Origin: Acinetobacter tianfuensis
GTDB taxonomy: Bacteria; Pseudomonadota; Gammaproteobacteria; Pseudomonadales; Moraxellaceae
NCBI RefSeq assembly: GCF_003611465.1
Contig: NZ_RAXV01000002.1
Span: 62,001 to 126,000 of the forward strand
Length of the DNA stretch: 64,000 bases
Direction: 5' to 3'
Shown here one piece after another: positions 43,816 to 53,858 of the stretch. A program made the position numbers and the translations under genes. Below the pieces are notes generated by a model. That model saw only the letters and a list, made by a program, of their open reading frames with translations, did no database searches and had not been told where the DNA came from. Each line of letters begins with the position of its first letter. The stretch's first letter is position 1.

Positions 43816-44370
43816 CTAAGTCGATTGCAGGCAATCTTGCAGAGCAAACAGCTCAATACGGACATCATCGGCCTTAAATTGTTTTTCAAACTTTTTACAG
43901 AACTTATTTACCTTTTCCGCATGCTCTGGTACAGCAATCCAATAATACTGATCTGCATAAATCAGCAGCATTTTCAATTTTTTTTCTTTCAGCAGCTGAT
44001 AAATTCTTGATAGCAGCATTTCTGCCGCCTGCTCATGCACCGCATAATTTTTCCCAATGTTCTGCTGGTTTAATTCATAGTGCACAAGTATGGGCTGTAT
44101 AGCTTGTATAAGCTCAAAATGCATTTTATCTAAATTCAGATTTAAGTCTTGCAAGACAGCACTGCTGGCCACCGTATTATTTTGCAGCCGTGCTGGATGC
44201 ACAGACATTAAAAATGAACGTGTTTTTTTACCGCCCTTTTCCACTACCATCCATGCCTTAAAATGTTCAAAGTCACGGCGCTGCTTCTCTTTTGGCACTT
44301 TTTTATAATCCAGCTCTGGAAACCATGCCTGCAGCCATTTATAAATCTTTTTATCATTCATTGCGGTCAT
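43816..44370 (-). CDS. hypothetical protein, 184 aa
   Basis: A basic soluble protein (many Lys, Gln and aromatic residues) without signal peptide or membrane segment. It starts DKKIYKWLQAWFPELDYKKVPKEKQRRDFEHFKAWMV and ends with an alternating pattern (KMLLIYADQYYWIAVPEHAEKVNKFCKKFEKQF). I do not recognise a family. Two possible ATG starts are three codons apart and neither has a strong ribosome site. Codon use is like its neighbours. Confidence 0.65.
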   Translation of the reverse strand: MTAMNDKKIYKWLQAWFPELDYKKVPKEKQRRDFEHFKAWMVVEKGGKKTRSFLMSVHPARLQNNTVASSAVLQDLNLNLDKMHFELIQAIQPILVHYELNQQNIGKNYAVHEQAAEMLLSRIYQLLKEKKLKMLLIYADQYYWIAVPEHAEKVNKFCKKFEKQFKADDVRIELFALQDCLQST

Positions 44371-44634
44371 TCTTAAAGGCTAAAATTATATCAAAGATCA
44401 AACAAACTGTTTTTTAGGCAATATAGCGCATGCATTTGAAGAAATGATGACAGTAGACTCACGCAGAAGTACGGCATCAATATGACTTAAAATACGATAC
44501 TGAGCGCGGTTTTACTTCATAATATAGGATCAATTTTCAAATCATTACTCAAGCCAAATAGCCGCGGCTATAAGAACACGTTAACATATTGATAGTATGA
44601 TCAAATCGATTACAGATATGAAAAAGGAACAGCT

Positions 44635-45282
44635 ATGGGGCAATTTGCAGTCATTGGTTTAGGCAGTTTTGGCGCAACTGTTGCAACAGAGCTCATCGGC
44701 TTAAAGCATGATGTCATTGGCATCGACTCAAACAAAAAATATGTCGAAAATATTGCTGACCAGCTGACCCATGCCGTGATAGCAGACGCTACCGATGAGC
44801 ATGTTTTAAATGAACTGAATATACAAAATTGTGATGCCGCAGTTGTCGCGATTGGTGAAGATATTGAAGCCAGTATTTTATGTGTGCTGCATTTAAAAAA
44901 TTTAGGCCTGAAAAAAATTTGGGTTAAAGCGAAATCTAAAGCACATCATATGATTCTGACACATTTAGGTGTGACTAAAATTATTCATCCCGAAGAAGAC
45001 ATGGGAGTGCGTGTAGCGCACTCTCTCAGTTATCCGATGGTCAGCCGCTATATGGTGCTCGAAGATGATCATTATATTGTTAAAGTTCAAATCAGCGAGT
45101 CACAAAATGGGCTGCGCTTTAATCAGCTGATGGATCAAACCGATGTACGCACCTTGCTGCATAAACGCGGTAAAGAGCTGCTATTCAGCATTGATCCAAA
45201 CCTGATTTTGCAAACTGGTGATATTATCGTAGTGGAAGGCTTAATCGAGCCGCTGCGCAGACTCTCAAAGCATTTTAAATAA
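44635..45282 (+). CDS. ktrA: KtrA-type potassium channel RCK regulatory subunit
   Basis: A 215-residue cytosolic RCK protein. The Rossmann RCK_N domain opens FAVIGLGSFGATVATELIGLKHDVIGID and continues VIADATDEHVLNEL; the RCK_C domain starts at about residue 135. It binds ATP/ADP to gate the KtrB membrane subunit encoded 1 bp downstream. AAGGAA precedes the ATG. Confidence 0.93.
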   Translation: MGQFAVIGLGSFGATVATELIGLKHDVIGIDSNKKYVENIADQLTHAVIADATDEHVLNELNIQNCDAAVVAIGEDIEASILCVLHLKNLGLKKIWVKAKSKAHHMILTHLGVTKIIHPEEDMGVRVAHSLSYPMVSRYMVLEDDHYIVKVQISESQNGLRFNQLMDQTDVRTLLHKRGKELLFSIDPNLILQTGDIIVVEGLIEPLRRLSKHFK

Positions 45283-45283
45283 A

Positions 45284-46621
45284 ATGAAACTGCATAATAA
45301 AAAGCGTCAAACTATTAATCTAAGTCCGCCAAGTATTTTGGCCTTAGGTTTTTTCAGCTTAATTATTATTGGAACCTTTTTGCTTAAGCTTCCAATCGCT
45401 CATCATGGCCATCTCAGCTGGATGAATGCGCTGTTTACATCAACCTCAGCAGTCACGATCACAGGCTTGTCTGTCGTCAATGTTGGGGAAGCCTACACGA
45501 CTTTTGGCAAAGTCATTATTATGCTGCTGCTGCAATGCGGCGGTCTGGGCTTTATGACCTTCGCGATTTTGGCTGTTATGAGTCTCGCACCAAAAATTGG
45601 TTTAAAACAGCAGATCATGGCGCAGCAAAGTATTGGTGAAACCAGCCTGAGCAATGTCACCGCGACAATTAAAGGTGTACTGCTGTATTCCCTATTCTTT
45701 GAAGGCATTGGCACCATTATTTTAACCATTGCATGGATGGAAGAATATAACTTTGCAAAAGCATTTTTTTATGCTGCTTTTTATAGTGTTTCTGCTTTTA
45801 ATAATGGCGGATTTTCATTATTTCCAAACAGTTTAATGAGCTTTGCAGATCAATACGTCATCACTTTTACTATCAGTATGCTTTATATCATTGGCGGCGT
45901 TGGCTTTTTAGTGCTCATGGACATTAAGCGCAAAAAAAGCTGGCGCAAACTCAGCACCAATAGCAAATTAATACTCAGCACCTTAACAGGCTTAAACCTG
46001 CTCGCCTTTTTTATTATCTGGGCTTTAGAAGCCAATAACCCGCATACTCTTGCGGCAATGTCTTTAGGCGATCAAGCGGTAAATGCATGGTTTCATGCAA
46101 CAGTTCCCCGTTCATCTGGCTTTAACAGCATTCCGCTGGAGGAAATGAGCAATGCCTCTGCTTTAGTCACAATGATGCTGATGTTTATTGGCGGCGGCTC
46201 TCTCAGCACCGCAGGCGGTATCAAAGTCGGTACGTTTATTATTGTCGTGCTGAGTGTGATTACCTTTTTGCGCCGCCAAGACGAACTGCGCATATTTAAT
46301 CATTCGGTGTCTAAAGTGACTTCATTTAAAGCGCTGGCAGTCGTATTTATTACTGTTATGCTGATCTTTAGCGGTGTTTTAAGCTTACTGATTCTCGAAC
46401 CGAAGCAAGACTTCTTAGATTTAGCATTTGAAGCAGTTTCTGCAGCCTGTACTGTAGGATTATCCCGCGGCATTACAGGTGAACTGCAGCCGGCAAGCTT
46501 ATGTGTACTGATGCTGCTGATGTTTGCAGGACGCTTAGGGCCGCTGACACTTGCCTATCTGATTGCAACGCCTAAGAAGAGCCGTCTAAAACACCCGCCT
46601 GCAGATATTCAAATTGGTTAA
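45284..46621 (+). CDS. ktrB: KtrB-type sodium-dependent potassium translocation subunit
   Basis: A 445-residue membrane protein of the TrkH/KtrB family with four M1-P-M2-like repeats. Selectivity-filter regions are visible as STSAVTITGLSVVN, SVSAFNNGGFSLFPN, PRSSGFNSIPL and SAACTVGLSRGIT. The flexible gate Gly/Ala/Ser segment is GGGSLSTAGGIKVGTF. It forms a dimer on a KtrA ring for K+ uptake in osmotic adaptation. Confidence 0.94.
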   Translation: MKLHNKKRQTINLSPPSILALGFFSLIIIGTFLLKLPIAHHGHLSWMNALFTSTSAVTITGLSVVNVGEAYTTFGKVIIMLLLQCGGLGFMTFAILAVMSLAPKIGLKQQIMAQQSIGETSLSNVTATIKGVLLYSLFFEGIGTIILTIAWMEEYNFAKAFFYAAFYSVSAFNNGGFSLFPNSLMSFADQYVITFTISMLYIIGGVGFLVLMDIKRKKSWRKLSTNSKLILSTLTGLNLLAFFIIWALEANNPHTLAAMSLGDQAVNAWFHATVPRSSGFNSIPLEEMSNASALVTMMLMFIGGGSLSTAGGIKVGTFIIVVLSVITFLRRQDELRIFNHSVSKVTSFKALAVVFITVMLIFSGVLSLLILEPKQDFLDLAFEAVSAACTVGLSRGITGELQPASLCVLMLLMFAGRLGPLTLAYLIATPKKSRLKHPPADIQIG

Positions 46622-46635
46622 TTTTCTGGCATAAC

Positions 46636-46662
46636 AAAAACCCGCGCCTAGGCGCGGGTTTT
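46636..46662. terminator. Bidirectional terminator between ktrB and pldA
   Basis: AAAACCCGCGCC/GGCGCGGGTTTT stem around TA, between convergent genes. Confidence 0.92.
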
Positions 46663-46682
46663 GAGCATCTAAACAAGTATGT

Positions 46683-47855
46683 TCAATACCAGTTCATTAG
46701 AGATACACCGACACCGATATAAGTTGCGCGATGGTTATAATCAATCAGGCTTTCACCATAACCGTCAAACAACTGCAATGTGCCGCGCAGCTTGCCGCTG
46801 ATTGGAAAAGACCAGTCAAACTGCATTGCGCCATGCGAATCATCGCCGCCTTTTAAAGAGTGCCGCAGCATCAAACTGAACTCATGATCATTCCAGCGGT
46901 AAAATGCCGTCATATCGCCGCGGCCGATATAATCCTTAATATCTGGATTATTATCATCGGGCAGATCTTCATCTAAACGATACCAAGGACGCAGCATTAA
47001 CGCGAAATTATCCCGCTCAAACCCTAAATTCAGCATGATACGGTTCCAGCTGCGTGACCATGGATCGGAACTGCCATTTGACTGATGGTTAAACGTTAGG
47101 CCCATCATGCGCCAATTTAAACCGAATAATTCGTAGTTTGTGCGGAACACTAAACTTGCTTCAGGTTCATAGTTGGTTTCACGAAAGGGTCTAGACTCAT
47201 CTTCGTTATATACCTGCCAGCGTGAAGACTGCGTATAACCCAACCAGATATCACCATTGTCGCCAAATAAGTTTTCAACCGCTTTGGTTTTCAAAGACAG
47301 CTGAAATTTCGCTTCAGTAGATTTTAAGCGGGTTTCATCAGCACTGCTGACACTATTTTCAGGATTTAAACTGCTTGGACGCTCATTTTTATCTGAAGTC
47401 CAAAAGCCTGGCAGCAAATATACCGGCTGATACGCACGAATATTCCACGTGCCCAATTTGCTGTCTGGCGCCAATTCCCAGCGGCGGTCCAATAAAGACA
47501 GCTCAGGGCTAAGTTTTGGCGCCTCTACGGCAAATAAACGTTCAGACAATGCATTGCTGATTTTATCTTTTAAGCTCAACTTTTCAGTGGCTTCAGGCTT
47601 AATTTCTTGCGCAGCTTGACGTTCAGAAACCAAAGCAGCATCTGCTGCCGGCACAGGCGGCTTAAATAGAGCATCATAGCAAGACAAACGGTCTACACTT
47701 GATTCTAAAGCTGCACAGGCCTGTGCAGATGCAGGCTGGACGGTTGCCTCAGGCAAAGGCGCAGATACTTGCGCCTGTACCTGTGCCGCTGCTGTTAAAG
47801 CAGACAGCGCCAATCCCAACTTTAAGGATTTTGCGGCTGGATCACTGAACGTCAT
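46683..47855 (-). CDS. pldA: outer-membrane phospholipase A (OMPLA)
   Basis: A 390-residue protein with a signal peptide (ending near VQAQ) and a roughly 100-residue periplasmic extension containing a Cys pair (QACAALESSVDRLSCYD). A 12-strand barrel ends in the C-terminal aromatic motif (VGVSLMNWY). Active-site residues align with E. coli OMPLA: H257, S259, N271 in the NHQSNGSSDPWSRSWNR region, with S267 at the calcium position. It is active as a calcium-dependent dimer when outer-membrane asymmetry is lost. It is 18 bp downstream of the M16C protease gene, so probably cotranscribed. Confidence 0.93.
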   Translation of the reverse strand: MTFSDPAAKSLKLGLALSALTAAAQVQAQVSAPLPEATVQPASAQACAALESSVDRLSCYDALFKPPVPAADAALVSERQAAQEIKPEATEKLSLKDKISNALSERLFAVEAPKLSPELSLLDRRWELAPDSKLGTWNIRAYQPVYLLPGFWTSDKNERPSSLNPENSVSSADETRLKSTEAKFQLSLKTKAVENLFGDNGDIWLGYTQSSRWQVYNEDESRPFRETNYEPEASLVFRTNYELFGLNWRMMGLTFNHQSNGSSDPWSRSWNRIMLNLGFERDNFALMLRPWYRLDEDLPDDNNPDIKDYIGRGDMTAFYRWNDHEFSLMLRHSLKGGDDSHGAMQFDWSFPISGKLRGTLQLFDGYGESLIDYNHRATYIGVGVSLMNWY

Positions 47856-47873
47856 AGCATTTCCTTTTTATTA

Positions 47874-50813
47874 TTAACTCACTTGCTTAATGTCAAACCC
47901 GAGCGCTTGCAGCGCTTCACGTTTTGCAACAGGCGCAACAACAGCTTTGCTTGGTTTTTGCTGTTTTACATATACTTCTGCAACACGCTTTAAGTCTTCT
48001 AAAGCCACGGCCAGCAAACGTTCACGCAGCTGCTTACGGAATGCAGGCGTACGCTTATGCAGCAATGCGTAGCATGCTGTAATTGCCTCACCTGCCGGTG
48101 AGCCTGGTTTATCCATACTTGCAATTAGACCAAGAATTGCTTCTTCCAGCTGATGTTCTTGCTGAGGCGCGTTAAGCAGCCATTCAATACTGGCTTCAAA
48201 ATCTTGGAATGTTTCTGCTAAACGCGGATCGCGGTAGCTATAGAAGCGGAATGAGCAAGCATTGCCGTCATAGCTGGCGCCGCCGCCATATGCACCGCCT
48301 TTTTCACGAATAGCGCTATGCAAGAAACCATTACGCAAATATGCAGCCAGCACCATTAATGGCGCAGCATCTGGATGAGATACTTCCACCGCCTCATACG
48401 CAGATGAACAGAATTGAACATTTGCTTGAATGAGCCATGCTTCATCACTGCTGCTTTGCACTGGTTCAATCACTTTCAGCTCACGGTCAATATTTTCAAC
48501 AGCAAGCTTATCCCAGACCGTTTGAACTTCTTCAACCAAACGTTCTGACTGCTGTTCTTCACAAACCAGTAAGAATTGTTTAGGCGCTTTCAGCAAACGG
48601 TTATGAATGAGTTCCAGCTCTGCAATTAAATCATTATAGGCTGCATCATCTTTTTCAATTTTGGCAGTGAGCTCAGTTAACCAATTCAGTGCGCCTAAGC
48701 CTGTATTGTTATAGTCACGTTTTGCAAGCGCGCTATGGTTACGGCCAGCAATCTGCATTGCATAGCTATGGCCTGATCCTGAAACACGCGACTGCCAGCG
48801 TGTTTTACGCTGCTGAAGCAATTCAATAATGCGGTCTTTCTCATCAAAACGCAGCTGTTCAAATGCCAGCTTCAATAAGCGGATCGCCTCAACGTTATTG
48901 ACCAGCGACTTAGTCGTCAATGTCAGCCAAGCGGTAATTTGGTTTTTATCATCCACTTTTGAACGCAGTGACGCACCCATACCTAGACCGCCGCTGACTG
49001 CTGTTTGCAGCTGCTGCAGCTCAAGGTAATCATATTCGCCCGCGCCGACTTCACCCATTAAAATAGACAGCAGGTTAAAGTACGGCGACTGAACAATGTC
49101 TTGCGGAATTTTGACAATCACTTGCTGGTAATAAATACCATTCGTACCGGCATGATATAAATTTAATGGTGTATCCAGACCATTTGAAATCACTTCACGC
49201 AGCTGGCCTTGCACAATTTGCAATTCAGCAGGCACATCTTCCAAACCCACCTTCGGCAGTAAATTTAAATCATCTGGTGTATCTTGACGGACTTTCAGCG
49301 CTTCAGTCTGAGCAATAATTTCAGCTTTTTGCTCTTCTGTCAGCTGTTCGCCAATGGCTGCTAACCGCGCTTTTTCAGCTTCAGCTTCTTTCGCAGATTT
49401 TTGCGCATCCGGCACCAGCGTCATTTGTACACGGTGCGGGTTATCAATCAGGTGTGTTTGAATTAAATTTGAAATCCACATCGGATCTTTTAATTCTTCT
49501 TTCACTTGCTCAATAGCCGTATCTACATCCCATACATGTACTGGATCTGAATGGTGAATTGCGCTGCCTAAACCATTTAAAATTAAACTCAAACCATATG
49601 GCGTGCCGTCACCGTTAATTTCACGCTGATGCAGTTCAATCTGGTGCAAAATCGCTTCAACCATATCCGCATTTACAGGAGCGGAAGCGGTTTTTTCAAG
49701 AATACTGAATACGCCATTTTTAAATGCTTCTGCATGTTCAGGGTTTGAACCCTGCACACCGCAATAGAATGTCATTTCAAAATTAGAGTCATCTACACCC
49801 ATAATCGGGCCAGTAGACTGCGCATAACCGCAAGTCTCTAAATAATGACGCAGCGCAGAAGAAGAATCTTCCAGCAAAATACCTTCAACTAAGCGCATGC
49901 CTAAGCGTAATTTAATATCGCTCGATTCAGGCAATAACCAAGAAAGAATGTGATAAGTCTTATCTGCTAGATCTTCTGCATCGACAGCATAGCTTTCAGT
50001 GACAGTCACTGGCGCAGTTAAGCGGCGCTCAGATTTAGAATACAGTGTTTCGCCTTGTTCGAACTTAGACAGCGCTAAAGTTTCGAACTGTTCCTGCAAG
50101 TTATACGCTGTTTCATTACCAAAGGTCATAAATACAGCATTGCTTGGATGGTAATGTGACTGATAGAAATTAACTAACTCTTGGTAAGTTAAATCTGGAA
50201 TATCTTTCGGATCACCGCCAGAGTTGTAGTGATAGGTCGTTTCTGGAAATAAATGATGCGCCAGCTGGTGATACAGCTGATCTGAAGGCGAACTCATCGC
50301 CCCTTTCATTTCATTAAATACCACACCTTTATATACAGGCTCGCCATTTTCCAGCTCAATACGAATACCTTCCTGGGCAAAATCAAGCGGATTTAAATTT
50401 GCAGCAAATGCTGCATCCAAATAAACTTCCAGCAAATTTTGGAAATCTTTTTTGTTTTGTGTCGCAAAGGGATAAGCGGTCCAATCAGCAGCTGTAAACG
50501 CATTCATAAATGTATTTAATGAACGGCGGATCATTAAGAAAAATGGGTCACGCACAGGGAATTTTTTAGAGCCGCAAAGCGCAGTATGTTCCAAGATATG
50601 CGCTTCGCCCTTCGAATCCATTGGCTGAGTGCGAAAAGCAACTAAAAATACATTTTCATCATTATTCGATGCTAAGTGAAAATGTACTGCACCTGTCACT
50701 TTATGTTTATATTCAGACACTAAAATGTCTAGGGCTTCAACATGGTGTTGACGTACCAACTGAAACGCAGGATGTACAGTTTGTGAAATGGTTTCAGTGA
50801 CATCTACAGTCAT
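47874..50813 (-). CDS. M16C-family zinc metalloprotease (PreP-like)
   Basis: A 979-residue insulinase-family peptidase. The inverted zinc motif HILEH (H72, E75, H76) lies in GEAHILEHTALCGSKKFPVRDPFF, typical of presequence protease-like M16C enzymes. The distal GGAYGGGASYDGNACSFRFYSYRDPR carries the conserved Tyr/Arg substrate-binding residues of the second half. No signal peptide is visible, so a cytosolic peptide-degrading role is inferred. It is first in a putative operon with pldA. Confidence 0.92.
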   Translation of the reverse strand: MTVDVTETISQTVHPAFQLVRQHHVEALDILVSEYKHKVTGAVHFHLASNNDENVFLVAFRTQPMDSKGEAHILEHTALCGSKKFPVRDPFFLMIRRSLNTFMNAFTAADWTAYPFATQNKKDFQNLLEVYLDAAFAANLNPLDFAQEGIRIELENGEPVYKGVVFNEMKGAMSSPSDQLYHQLAHHLFPETTYHYNSGGDPKDIPDLTYQELVNFYQSHYHPSNAVFMTFGNETAYNLQEQFETLALSKFEQGETLYSKSERRLTAPVTVTESYAVDAEDLADKTYHILSWLLPESSDIKLRLGMRLVEGILLEDSSSALRHYLETCGYAQSTGPIMGVDDSNFEMTFYCGVQGSNPEHAEAFKNGVFSILEKTASAPVNADMVEAILHQIELHQREINGDGTPYGLSLILNGLGSAIHHSDPVHVWDVDTAIEQVKEELKDPMWISNLIQTHLIDNPHRVQMTLVPDAQKSAKEAEAEKARLAAIGEQLTEEQKAEIIAQTEALKVRQDTPDDLNLLPKVGLEDVPAELQIVQGQLREVISNGLDTPLNLYHAGTNGIYYQQVIVKIPQDIVQSPYFNLLSILMGEVGAGEYDYLELQQLQTAVSGGLGMGASLRSKVDDKNQITAWLTLTTKSLVNNVEAIRLLKLAFEQLRFDEKDRIIELLQQRKTRWQSRVSGSGHSYAMQIAGRNHSALAKRDYNNTGLGALNWLTELTAKIEKDDAAYNDLIAELELIHNRLLKAPKQFLLVCEEQQSERLVEEVQTVWDKLAVENIDRELKVIEPVQSSSDEAWLIQANVQFCSSAYEAVEVSHPDAAPLMVLAAYLRNGFLHSAIREKGGAYGGGASYDGNACSFRFYSYRDPRLAETFQDFEASIEWLLNAPQQEHQLEEAILGLIASMDKPGSPAGEAITACYALLHKRTPAFRKQLRERLLAVALEDLKRVAEVYVKQQKPSKAVVAPVAKREALQALGFDIKQVS

Positions 50814-50994
50814 GTGATCTCCTCAATTAAAAGCATATTTCAAGAATATCGAGTATAACCTGAAAACTGCAGACCGCATCTATTGAATCACAAATTTCCA
50901 ACTGCATCAGTCAAGTTTTTATCGCGTCAAATACATGCATTTCCTGCTATTCAGCAAGTACTGAACTTACTTAATCAGTATAAATGCAGCCCAT

Positions 50995-51027
50995 AAAAAA
51001 AGCCTGCATGACTGCAGGCTTTTTTTA
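50995..51027 (-). terminator. Terminator after the GNAT gene
   Basis: GCCTGCA/TGCAGGC stem with A and T runs, just downstream of the minus-strand acetyltransferase stop. Confidence 0.85.
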
Positions 51028-51043
51028 TGTCTAACTTTCAAAA

Positions 51044-51496
51044 TTAAGCAATCAAGTACTTAAAATAGTTGTAATTTGGATGGCTTTCGACATACACATA
51101 ATTATTTTTTTGGTAGAAGCGTACTGCTCCTGTAATTTCTGTGTTTAAGCACAAAGCCGAATAAAATGGGCGCGCGTTTTTTTCCAATGCCTGCAGAAGC
51201 TGCTTGCCTACGCCATGCTGACGGTATTTAGGATGCACATAAAATCTGCGCACGCGGCCAATACGGTCTTCAACACCTGTATCGCCCCACTGCTGGTTTA
51301 ATCCGCCGCAGCCCACCAGCTGATCTTGATCATAAGCCAGCATTAGGCATTCGCCTGTTTGATCGAAACAATTTTTACCGCTTTGGTATTCCTCGATAAG
51401 CCAGTGAATAAATTGATAGCCTTCTTGCTGCGCCAAAGCCGCCAGCAGTTCTATTTGCTTTGGCAAACCTTCAGCTTGTCGAATTGTTATTTCCAT
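51044..51496 (-). CDS. GNAT-family N-acetyltransferase
   Basis: A 150-residue GNAT protein. LVGCGGLNQQ is the beta4 strand and RVRRFYVHPKYRQHGVGKQLLQALE contains the acetyl-CoA pyrophosphate loop R-x-x-G-V-G-K. LCLNTEITGAVRFYQKNNY is the final helix. ATG at 51496 is preferred to an in-frame TTG at 51517. The substrate is unknown. Confidence 0.88.
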   Translation of the reverse strand: MEITIRQAEGLPKQIELLAALAQQEGYQFIHWLIEEYQSGKNCFDQTGECLMLAYDQDQLVGCGGLNQQWGDTGVEDRIGRVRRFYVHPKYRQHGVGKQLLQALEKNARPFYSALCLNTEITGAVRFYQKNNYVYVESHPNYNYFKYLIA

Positions 51497-51768
51497 ATAT
51501 TCACACTTATAATTCAATCATTGTTGTATTTTATGCTGTACGGAAACAGCAGCATAAACCCAATGCATCTATAAAAATAAAAAAAACGATTTTGATCAAT
51601 AGCAAAGCTCTACAAATCTACTCATTCTCACCAAAAAAACCAATAAACCCACACACTTTGTATATTTTTTAAACACAAACATCAAAGTTGAATTTTTTTC
51701 AACAAACTACAGCAATCCTGAGCATTCGTGTAAACTTAGCACTTTCATTTTTGATGTGACCGTAAGAC

Positions 51769-52773
51769 ATGGCGAACGTAGATCTTTTTGCAATTGGCAA
51801 TGCATTAATTGACCAGGAATTTAAAGTTTCTGATGAATTCCTATCTCAGCAAAATTTGCAAAAAGGCACTATGCAGCTTACTGACGGCGACACTCAAGCT
51901 GCTTTATATCAAAATCTGCAAAATTCTCAAACTTATAAAGGCCAAGCTTCTGGCGGTTCAGCTGCCAATACTGCTGTTGCCTTCAGCGCTCTAGGCGGTT
52001 CAGCATTTTATGGCTGCCGCGTAGGCAATGATGCGCTTGGAGCAATTTATCTGCAAGGCTTAAATGAAGCTGGCATTCAAACTGCAGCGCAATCTATCAG
52101 TGAAGGGGTAACTGGCACTTGTATGGTCCTAGTGAGCGATGACAGCGAACGCACTATGCATACATACCTAGGCATTACAGCTGAACTGTCTGATGCGCAA
52201 ATTGATTTCGCGCCGCTTAAAACGGCAAAATGGCTCTACCTTGAAGGCTACTTATCTACCAGCGATACAGCCCGCAAAGCGGTACAGCAAGCACGTGAAA
52301 TTGCGCAAGCGCATGGTGTAAAAATTGCTTTAACACTATCTGACCCTGCCATGGTTCAATATGCACGCGCTGGTTTAGAAGAAATGATTGGCAGCGGTGT
52401 AGACCTGCTGATGTGCAACGAGCAAGAAGCTTTGATGTACACAGGTACAGAAAATGTAGAAGCGGCTGTAACTGCATTGCAGGCATTCAGCAAAAATGTA
52501 GTGATTACACTTGGCGCACATGGCGCACGTATTGCAATGGAAAAAGATAGCCTGACCGTTCCTGGCCGCGCTGTCACTGCAGTAGATACAAATGGTGCAG
52601 GCGATGCTTTTGCAGGCGCATTCCTTTATGCTCTAAATGCAGGCTTTAATGCAAAATCCGCAGCTGAACTGGCAATCTTAATTTCAAGTGAAGTTGTAAC
52701 TCAGTTTGGCCCGCGCCTAGACGTAGACGATTATGCTGTCCTGCTAAACAGCTTTCAAAAGGAATGCGTATAA
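51769..52773 (+). CDS. PfkB-family kinase, adenosine kinase-like
   Basis: A 334-residue ribokinase-fold enzyme. The N-terminal signature region is GQASGGSAANTAVAFSALGG, and the catalytic C-terminal signature is DTNGAGDAFAGAF near residues 272-284, containing the base aspartate and anion hole. GTCMVLVSDDSERTMHTYLGI is typical of the adenosine-kinase/PfkB branch found in proteobacteria. The specific substrate cannot be proven from sequence. Its stop overlaps the Rieske gene start by one base (TAATG). Confidence 0.87.
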   Translation: MANVDLFAIGNALIDQEFKVSDEFLSQQNLQKGTMQLTDGDTQAALYQNLQNSQTYKGQASGGSAANTAVAFSALGGSAFYGCRVGNDALGAIYLQGLNEAGIQTAAQSISEGVTGTCMVLVSDDSERTMHTYLGITAELSDAQIDFAPLKTAKWLYLEGYLSTSDTARKAVQQAREIAQAHGVKIALTLSDPAMVQYARAGLEEMIGSGVDLLMCNEQEALMYTGTENVEAAVTALQAFSKNVVITLGAHGARIAMEKDSLTVPGRAVTAVDTNGAGDAFAGAFLYALNAGFNAKSAAELAILISSEVVTQFGPRLDVDDYAVLLNSFQKECV

Positions 52774-53099
52774 TGTACAAAATTTGCATGACAGAAGATG
52801 TGCCTGAGCGCGAGGCGCGCTCTTTTGAATTGCCGGATGGCGATATCATCTTCATCACTCAGCGTGACGGCAGCTTTTATGCTTACCAGAATCTTTGCCC
52901 GCATCTGCAAGTCGAATTAGAGTTTCTAGAAAACCAATTCTTAGACCGCGATCAGGAAATGATTGAGTGCTCTACCCATGGCGCACTGTTCTTAGTTGAA
53001 ACTGGCGAATGTGTATCTGGCCCATGTCAAGGTCAAGCACTTGAAAAAGTAGATATTACCGTTCATTCTGATGGCGGAATTTACCTCATCGAAGAATAA
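52773..53099 (+). CDS. Rieske 2Fe-2S ferredoxin-like protein
   Basis: A 108-residue soluble Rieske domain. Cluster ligands are C42-P-H44 (NLCPHLQVEL) and C66-S-T-H69 (ECSTHGALF). It resembles small Rieske proteins of dioxygenase systems or NirD-like proteins. ATG 52773 overlaps the upstream stop; an in-frame ATG 9 bp upstream lacks spacing from the AAAGGA. The electron partner is unknown. It is the middle gene of a kinase-Rieske-YqiJ trio. Confidence 0.87.
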   Translation: MYKICMTEDVPEREARSFELPDGDIIFITQRDGSFYAYQNLCPHLQVELEFLENQFLDRDQEMIECSTHGALFLVETGECVSGPCQGQALEKVDITVHSDGGIYLIEE

Positions 53100-53117
53100 G
53101 AAACCGAAGGTGCTGCC

Positions 53118-53735
53118 ATGCTGGATATATTTACAGATTTAGACCTGATTCCTTTTCATTTAAGTTTAATGATCGTAATTTGTCTTGGTATGGCAGAAAC
53201 TGTCGGCTATTATATCAATGCGCGCCCTAGCCATATTTTCAAACGTTTTTCACCGCAAAAGCTGCACAATCTTCCACTGCTGAATGTCAAGTTTTCTGCC
53301 GCGTTAATCATGTATTTTTTGCTCATGAATTTCAGTTTTGCTGGATATTTTTTGCAATTATGTGTTTTTGCAAATCAGCAAGAATTTCTGCCCGCTTATT
53401 ATTTAATTATTCCAGCGCTCATTATTGCCATTTTCTTTACTGTTTTCATGATCCACTGTTTGGATCAGGTCATTCCATCAAAACGCATCCACCCTCAAGT
53501 CAACCTGCTTGGCCGTTTAGCAACAATTTCCAGCGGCAATGCCCGCCCGGGTTTTTCTGCACAGGCACGGGTGCGCGACGAGCTTGGCCAGCTTCACTAT
53601 GTACAGGTTGAACCTGAGTTTGGTGAGCTGGAGTTCCAATCACAAGTCATTCTCATCCGCATCCGAAAATCACACTATATTGCCAAAAAAATCTGTCAGT
53701 CCAATCAGCTATTCAGTCTAGACTTCAATCCATAA
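53118..53735 (+). CDS. YqiJ-like membrane protein with C-terminal OB-fold domain
   Basis: A 205-residue protein with about three to four transmembrane helices (residues 10-30, 60-82, 88-115) and a soluble C-terminal part. The soluble part opens LGRLATISSGNARPGFSAQARVRDELGQLHYVQVEPE, as in the YqiJ/NfeD OB-fold family. YqiJ is normally paired with a flotillin-like YqiK protein, but none is adjacent. It is 18 bp after the Rieske gene, so probably in the same operon. Confidence 0.75.
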   Translation: MLDIFTDLDLIPFHLSLMIVICLGMAETVGYYINARPSHIFKRFSPQKLHNLPLLNVKFSAALIMYFLLMNFSFAGYFLQLCVFANQQEFLPAYYLIIPALIIAIFFTVFMIHCLDQVIPSKRIHPQVNLLGRLATISSGNARPGFSAQARVRDELGQLHYVQVEPEFGELEFQSQVILIRIRKSHYIAKKICQSNQLFSLDFNP

Positions 53736-53779
53736 GATACGTGCCTTATTTGTACACATATTACCTGAACCCATAACAT

Positions 53780-53812
53780 AAAAAGGCATGCTGATGATCA
53801 GCATGCCTTTTT
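53780..53812. terminator. Bidirectional terminator
   Basis: Perfect 15-bp arms (core GGCATGCTGA/TCAGCATGCC) around TGA, between convergent genes. Confidence 0.92.
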
Positions 53813-53858
53813 ACTTCAGAGCTTAAAAACAGCATTTTCAATGCTGCTAAGCTGCAGA

